A stretch of 9,840 bases of DNA from Planctomycetota bacterium (GTDB taxonomy: Bacteria > Planctomycetota > Phycisphaerae > UBA1845). Below, piece by piece: positions 6,293-9,840 of the stretch. Every line of letters begins with the position of its first letter. Within the stretch, counting starts at the first letter, position 1. A program made the translations under genes and the position numbers. Location: positions 1 through 9,840 of the forward strand of contig JAJRUK010000405.1 in assembly GCA_024277835.1 (NCBI GenBank), given 5' to 3'. Under the pieces are notes generated by a model that worked only from the letters and a program-made list of their open reading frames with translations, did not search any database and was not told where the DNA came from.

Positions 6293-6981
6293 TCGAAGAC
6301 AAAACAATCGCCGTGATAATGCTCGCCGCCGCACTCTTCAAAATACTTGAGAATACCGCCGTCAAGCTGATACACATCCGAAAACCCGAGCCGCTCAAGC
6401 AGTGGCCCCGCCTTCTCGCAACGAATCCCGCCCGTGCAAAACGTAACGACAGGCCTCTTCTTCATTTCAGCGGGCAACTTGCCAATCGCGTCGAGAAAGT
6501 TACGAAAATGCTTCACACCAATCGGTATCGCGCCGTCGAACGTGCCGACGTCAAACTCGAAATCGTTGCGAACATCGAGAAGCGTCACCGGCTTACCGTC
6601 ATCAAGCCACCGCTTCAATTCCGTCGCAGAGATGCGCCGCGACGTCTCAATTCGCGGGTCGATCCCGTCAACACCAAACGCAATGATCTCGCGCTTGATC
6701 TTCACGAACAACCGGTCGAATGGCTGACGACTGCTAAAGCTCTCCTTGACTTCAAGCTCAGATAGGGCAGGCCCGCGGCGAAGCTCGGATAGAAACGCGT
6801 CGATCGCAACGCGCGCACCCGCTAGGAAAAGATTGATCCCTTCATGACTGAGCAGAATGGTACCCTTCAGCGAAAGTCGCTCGCAAAGGGCGAGCAAATC
6901 CGCGCGGCGACTCTCAAGACCGTCCAAGGTGACAAACTTGTAAGCGGCGATATTGACGACAGAATCGACAGTATTTCTCAT
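6208..6981 (-). CDS. trhO: tRNA uridine(34) hydroxylase, rhodanese family (TrhO/YceA)
   Basis: A 257-residue cytosolic enzyme that hydroxylates uridine 34 of certain tRNAs to 5-hydroxyuridine, the first step to the cmo5U/mo5U wobble modifications. The N-terminal domain shows AAYKFVTLD (12-20), GTILLSHEGIN (40-50) and LFVKIKREIIAFG (91-103), the family signature. The rhodanese domain begins near LLDVRNDFEFDVGTFDGAI (134-152) and holds the active-site loop FCTGGIRCEKA with Cys182 as catalytic residue and Cys188. QLDGGILKYFEECG and GDCFVFDQRVALD complete the signature. It ends soon after this, so it is the short form lacking the longer C-terminal part of the E. coli protein. GAGGGG, complementary to 6992-6997, is a suitable SD 10 nt before the ATG. 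It lies 61 bp downstream of mobA on the same strand, and its 3' end is antisense to the glycosyltransferase gene. Confidence 0.95.
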   Translation of the reverse strand: MRNTVDSVVNIAAYKFVTLDGLESRRADLLALCERLSLKGTILLSHEGINLFLAGARVAIDAFLSELRRGPALSELEVKESFSSRQPFDRLFVKIKREIIAFGVDGIDPRIETSRRISATELKRWLDDGKPVTLLDVRNDFEFDVGTFDGAIPIGVKHFRNFLDAIGKLPAEMKKRPVVTFCTGGIRCEKAGPLLERLGFSDVYQLDGGILKYFEECGGEHYHGDCFVFDQRVALDADLRETGGAGVSTILPRPSIE

Positions 6982-7001
6982 CGGCGGTAGACCCCTCGGA
7001 C

Positions 7002-7007
7002 ATCATA
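7002..7007 (-). promoter_or_regulatory. Candidate -10 box of trhO (weak)
   Basis: In the 61-bp gap between mobA and trhO, the minus strand reads TATGAT (complement of 7002-7007), 20 nt before the trhO ATG. At 16 nt upstream is only GAATTG, a poor -35 match. It could give trhO its own promoter with a leader of about 14 nt, but co-transcription with mobA is equally possible. Nothing else was seen in the gap apart from the SD. Confidence 0.25.
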
Positions 7008-7042
7008 GCGTGACTCTCAATGGCAATTCTCGACGCTCAACG

Positions 7043-7651
7043 CTAATCCCGCAAGTACTTTTTCGCCTGCAAGAGGGCGTTTTCCATCGCGGAGGCGTCG
7101 TTTACGTTCATCAGAGATCGCAAGTCATCCCCATCGCCAAGCGTCTTTGCCTCAATCTCCGCTGCGTCACACGTCGCCGTGAACGTTCGAATGCGGCGTT
7201 CCCCGTCATTGAGAAGCGTCTTCACCAGCGATAGAACGCTCACGCGATAGATGGCAAGAAGCGGATACGTTCGCCCTTCATGAACCGGCACAACGCCGGG
7301 ATGATCGTCCAGTTTGTCAGTTAGCGCACGAAGAAAGCTAGCGGATACAAGCGGATGATCGCACGAAACGACAAGGGCAGCGTCGCAGGCCCCCTCAATA
7401 GCGGAAAGACCTGCTTCAATCCCGGCGAGCGGACCCGCGTCGGCAATGCGATCATGAACAACTTCGCAGCCATCCGGAAGCGGTGGTAGCGATTGATCCT
7501 CTTGCGAAACCACGACGGTTTTCATAGCAACCGATGTGACAACGCGCGTCACCCGCACAAGCATCGGCTCACCACAAAAGTCGAGCCACGCCTTGGACGA
7601 ACCCATCCGCCGACTCGCGCCTCCGCAAAGGACTATCCCGCCAACAATCAT
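7043..7651 (-). CDS. mobA: Molybdenum cofactor guanylyltransferase (MobA)
   Basis: A 202-residue cytosolic nucleotidyltransferase that joins GTP to molybdopterin-molybdenum to make the guanine dinucleotide form of the cofactor used by DMSO-reductase-type enzymes. The GTP-binding signature is complete: VLCGGASRRMGSSKAWL (7-23, with Arg15 and Lys20 of the LCGGxSxRMGxxK motif). DAGPLAGIEAGL (71-82) and VVSCDHPLVS (94-103, Asp98 likely binding Mg) are in the expected places, and YPLLAIYR (129-136) matches the PLxAxY motif. Length is normal. The protein starts MIVGGIVLCGG, so no room is left for a longer N-terminus. The SD is weak (GGACG on the minus strand, complement of 7656-7660). No other molybdopterin gene is in the window. 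Related MobA-like or MocA-type enzymes use other nucleotides, but the motifs fit MobA best. It follows the dikinase terminator very closely. Confidence 0.9.
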   Translation of the reverse strand: MIVGGIVLCGGASRRMGSSKAWLDFCGEPMLVRVTRVVTSVAMKTVVVSQEDQSLPPLPDGCEVVHDRIADAGPLAGIEAGLSAIEGACDAALVVSCDHPLVSASFLRALTDKLDDHPGVVPVHEGRTYPLLAIYRVSVLSLVKTLLNDGERRIRTFTATCDAAEIEAKTLGDGDDLRSLMNVNDASAMENALLQAKKYLRD

Positions 7652-7668
7652 TTTTCGTCCGCCTGCAC

Positions 7669-7724
7669 AAAAAAACCGCCGGCCATGGAGGATGCAGGTC
7701 GTGCATCACCCCGGACCGGCGGTT
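7669..7724 (-). terminator. Rho-independent terminator downstream of the dikinase gene
   Basis: Read on the minus strand, AACCGCCGG (complement of 7716-7724) pairs with CCGGCGGTT (complement of 7674-7682), followed directly by a run of seven T (7669-7675, counting the two at the stem end). Within the 33-nt loop, GATGCA and TGCATC (7691-7696 and 7702-7707) form a second 6-bp stem around GGTCG. The stop of the dikinase gene is 27 nt upstream. The plus-strand reading is followed only by GTTGTTT, so the signal is mainly for the minus strand. Confidence 0.85.
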
Positions 7725-7751
7725 GTTGTTTAGAATCGGTTCGCTCGAAAG

Positions 7752-9840
7752 CTAAACGCTCGCGAGCGACCTCTTACGCGCCGTCGCTGGCTTTCGAATC
7801 GATGGCTTCACCACGTTCCGAGGCCGCGACTTCGTCTTGCTCTTCGCCGTCGCTCGCGTCGCCTTTTTCTTACTCGTCCCGGTTCGCTTCGAGGACTTGC
7901 CCTTCGATGCGGAGGGTCGTCGTTTCGACGTCGCCTTGGCTTGCTTCGTCTTGCCGCCACCCGACGACTTCGACTTTCCGCGACCGCCGGTCCTGCCCTG
8001 AACGATCGAAGCCTGAGCAGCCGCAAGCCTTGCAACCGGAACACGAAGCGGACTACACGAAACATAATCGAGTCCCACCTCGTTGCAGAAAAAGACCGAC
8101 TTCGGATCCCCGCCATGCTCACCGCAAATGCCAAGCTTGAGACTCAACTTCTCGTCGCGTCCGTCTTCACAGGCCATGGTTACGAGCTTGCCAACACCGT
8201 CAACATCAAGCGACTGGAACGGATCGTCGTCGAAAATGCCCGCCTTGTCTTCGTCAACATAGTCCGGCAAGAACCGCCCCGCGTCGTCGCGAGAGAGGGC
8301 CATCGTAAACTGCGTCAGGTCGTTCGTACCAAAACTAAAGAAGTCAGAAACCTCCGCAATCGGGCCCGCCAGAAGAGCCGCTCGAGGCGTTTCGATCATC
8401 GTCCCAACGAGGTACTTCAACTTAACGCGGTTCTCCTTGATCATCGCGTCGGCGATCTCTCGCGTCTGATCAACCAAGATAGCAAGCTCCTTCGGGTCAA
8501 TCGAAAGCGGGATCATAATCTCCGGAAAGACTTTGATACCGTCTTTGACGCAGCGAATGGCAGCCGTGATGATCGCCGTCACCTGCATCTCAAGAATTTC
8601 GGGGTAAGCGATCGACAACCGACACCCGCGATGACCCAGCATCGGGTTCGTCTCATGCAATTGCGTAACGCGGCGCATCACGTCTTCAACCGTAACGCTC
8701 TTACCGTCCGAACGAAGCTGATCGACAAGATCCTGTACCGCACTCGGATTGTCAGCCCCCGGCAAAAACTCATGCAGCGGCGGATCAAGCAAGCGAACCG
8801 TCACGGGCTTACCATTCATCGCCCGGAAGATGCCCTCAAAATCGCTCGTTTGATAGGGGAGTAGCTTATCGAGCGCCTCCCGACGCGACGTCTCGTCTTC
8901 GGCGATAATCATCTCGCGCATCGAGCGAAGTCGCTCGGGCTGCTTCGGCTCAAAGAACATGTGCTCCGTGCGACAAAGTCCAATACCCTCCGCCCCAAGC
9001 TCAACCGCCCGTTGAGCGTCAGCCGGCGTATCCGCATTGGTCCGAACGCTAAGTCGCCGCTCCGCGTCGCACCAGTTCATCAGCGTCTCGTACTCCGCCG
9101 GCGCTTCCGGACGAACAAGGTCGGTCGCGCCCTCAAAGACGCGACCGGTCCCGCCATCCAGCGTAATCGTATCGCCTTCGCGAACGACATGCTCGCCAAC
9201 GCGCATCTGCTTCGTGTTGTAATCAATCGAAAGCGAATCGCATCCCACGATGCAGCACTTACCCCACCCGCGAGCAACCACAGCCGCGTGCGAAGTCTTC
9301 CCGCCCGTCGCGGTAAGAATCCCAACCGCGACATGCATCCCGCCAACATCCTCCGGCGAAGTCTCCTTGCGAACGAGCAAGACCTCCACGCCCTCAGCGG
9401 CTCGCTCCTCAGCCCGCTCCGCCGAAAAAGCAACTTCACCGCAAGCCGCCCCGGGAACAGCGCCGATCCCTTCGGTAATCAACCGGGCGTTCAGCTCAGT
9501 CGTCGTGATACTCGGATCGAGAACAGGGTAAAACAATCGCTCAATGTCCGCCGCCTGAATCCGCTTGATCGCGTCTTGTTTCGTGATGATCGGTTTCGCG
9601 ATGGCGGTCGCGTATTTCTTGGGCAAAAACTTCTTGCGAACAAGCCTGTTCGCGGTGGCAGTTGTCATGAGCTTCTTGGTCGCCTGATCGACGGCAATCT
9701 TAAACGCCGCCTGCGGCGATCGTTTCCCCGTTCGACATTGCAGCATGTAGAGCTTGCCACGCTCGAACGTAAACTCAAGATCCTGCATTTCCTTGTAATG
9801 AACTTCAAGAATCGCACGAACCGCTTCAAGTTGATCGTAA
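7752..9840 (-). CDS. ppdK: Pyruvate phosphate dikinase with basic H1-like tail (5' end outside window)
   Basis: The C-terminal part of pyruvate phosphate dikinase, which interconverts pyruvate, ATP and Pi with PEP, AMP and PPi in the cytosol. The first methionine visible in frame (9788) is internal: the frame continues to the window edge as YDQLEAVRAILEVHYKE before MQDLEFTFERGKLYMLQ, the family's usual sequence. The swivelling phosphohistidine domain has GGKTSHAAVVARGWGKCC with catalytic His at 9288-9290. The PEP/pyruvate barrel has GIGLCRTEHMFF, LLDPPLHEFLP, MLGHRGCRLSIAYPEI, GTNDLTQ and the catalytic Cys in LGICGEHGGDP. The enzyme normally ends near CSPLRVPVARLAAAQA. Here about 80 further residues follow (codons 7755-7994), with 18 Lys, 11 Arg, 14 Ser and no Asp or Glu, probably disordered. 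A typical full-length enzyme would need a few hundred more N-terminal residues (ATP-grasp domain) outside the window. The gene ends at a strong terminator. Confidence 0.97.
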   Translation of the reverse strand, partial: YDQLEAVRAILEVHYKEMQDLEFTFERGKLYMLQCRTGKRSPQAAFKIAVDQATKKLMTTATANRLVRKKFLPKKYATAIAKPIITKQDAIKRIQAADIERLFYPVLDPSITTTELNARLITEGIGAVPGAACGEVAFSAERAEERAAEGVEVLLVRKETSPEDVGGMHVAVGILTATGGKTSHAAVVARGWGKCCIVGCDSLSIDYNTKQMRVGEHVVREGDTITLDGGTGRVFEGATDLVRPEAPAEYETLMNWCDAERRLSVRTNADTPADAQRAVELGAEGIGLCRTEHMFFEPKQPERLRSMREMIIAEDETSRREALDKLLPYQTSDFEGIFRAMNGKPVTVRLLDPPLHEFLPGADNPSAVQDLVDQLRSDGKSVTVEDVMRRVTQLHETNPMLGHRGCRLSIAYPEILEMQVTAIITAAIRCVKDGIKVFPEIMIPLSIDPKELAILVDQTREIADAMIKENRVKLKYLVGTMIETPRAALLAGPIAEVSDFFSFGTNDLTQFTMALSRDDAGRFLPDYVDEDKAGIFDDDPFQSLDVDGVGKLVTMACEDGRDEKLSLKLGICGEHGGDPKSVFFCNEVGLDYVSCSPLRVPVARLAAAQASIVQGRTGGRGKSKSSGGGKTKQAKATSKRRPSASKGKSSKRTGTSKKKATRATAKSKTKSRPRNVVKPSIRKPATARKRSLASV

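Noticed and set aside
5533..6765. Long + strand open frame (about 410 codons) across the glycosyltransferase and trhO
   Set aside because: It is out of frame with one well-recognised gene and antisense to another. Its translation is arginine-rich and shows no family motif.
7669..7724. Riboswitch (for example a molybdenum cofactor element) upstream of mobA
   Set aside because: The element is one nested hairpin followed by a T-run, fitting a terminator; no conserved multi-helix riboswitch architecture could be recognised.
7941..8864. Long + strand open frame (about 307 codons) opposite the dikinase gene
   Set aside because: Antisense shadow of a highly conserved enzyme; biased arginine/asparagine composition and no recognisable domain.

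Overview
The window is a gene-dense stretch of moderately GC-rich bacterial chromosome. No rRNA, tRNA, insertion sequence or CRISPR array was seen. Gene content, the acyl/lipid gene set and codon use would fit Planctomycetota, but this is a tentative impression; no marker in the window fixes the taxon.

Left half (1-6292, + strand): a tightly packed operon-like run. It starts with the 3' end of an upstream gene, possibly a ketosynthase-like enzyme. Next come an NAD(P)-dependent extended SDR / thioester-reductase-like protein with a C-terminal SCP2-like domain (153-1688), an alpha/beta hydrolase (1682-2383), a short adenylate-forming ligase of the PaaK/LuxE type (2385-3464), a putative lipoprotein of unknown family with a CxCxH motif (3482-5008), and a membrane GT2 glycosyltransferase of the HpnB/CrtQ kind (5018-6292). 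Genes overlap or are 1-17 nt apart, several with clear Shine-Dalgarno sequences. Reductase, hydrolase and acyl-activating ligase in a row recall the division of labour in luxCDE fatty-acid reductase systems, with an unrelated SDR in the LuxC position. With the glycosyltransferase and lipoprotein, this suggests synthesis and envelope placement of a specialised, possibly glycosylated, lipid or polyketide. The product is unknown.

Right half (6208-9840, - strand), reading leftward: pyruvate phosphate dikinase (5' end outside the window), a strong rho-independent terminator, mobA (molybdenum cofactor guanylyltransferase family), and trhO (tRNA U34 hydroxylase, rhodanese family). These are housekeeping genes. 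The 3' end of trhO overlaps the 3' end of the glycosyltransferase gene by 85 bp on the opposite strand, with no room for a separate terminator between the two blocks.

Most unusual points: the acid-free, Lys/Arg/Ser-rich H1-like tail of about 80 residues on the dikinase; the lux-like reductase-hydrolase-ligase operon with SCP2 fusion; the unknown CxCxH lipoprotein in it; a perfect GC hairpin inside the ligase gene; the convergent overlap; and a terminator that ends only 17 nt before the mobA start.
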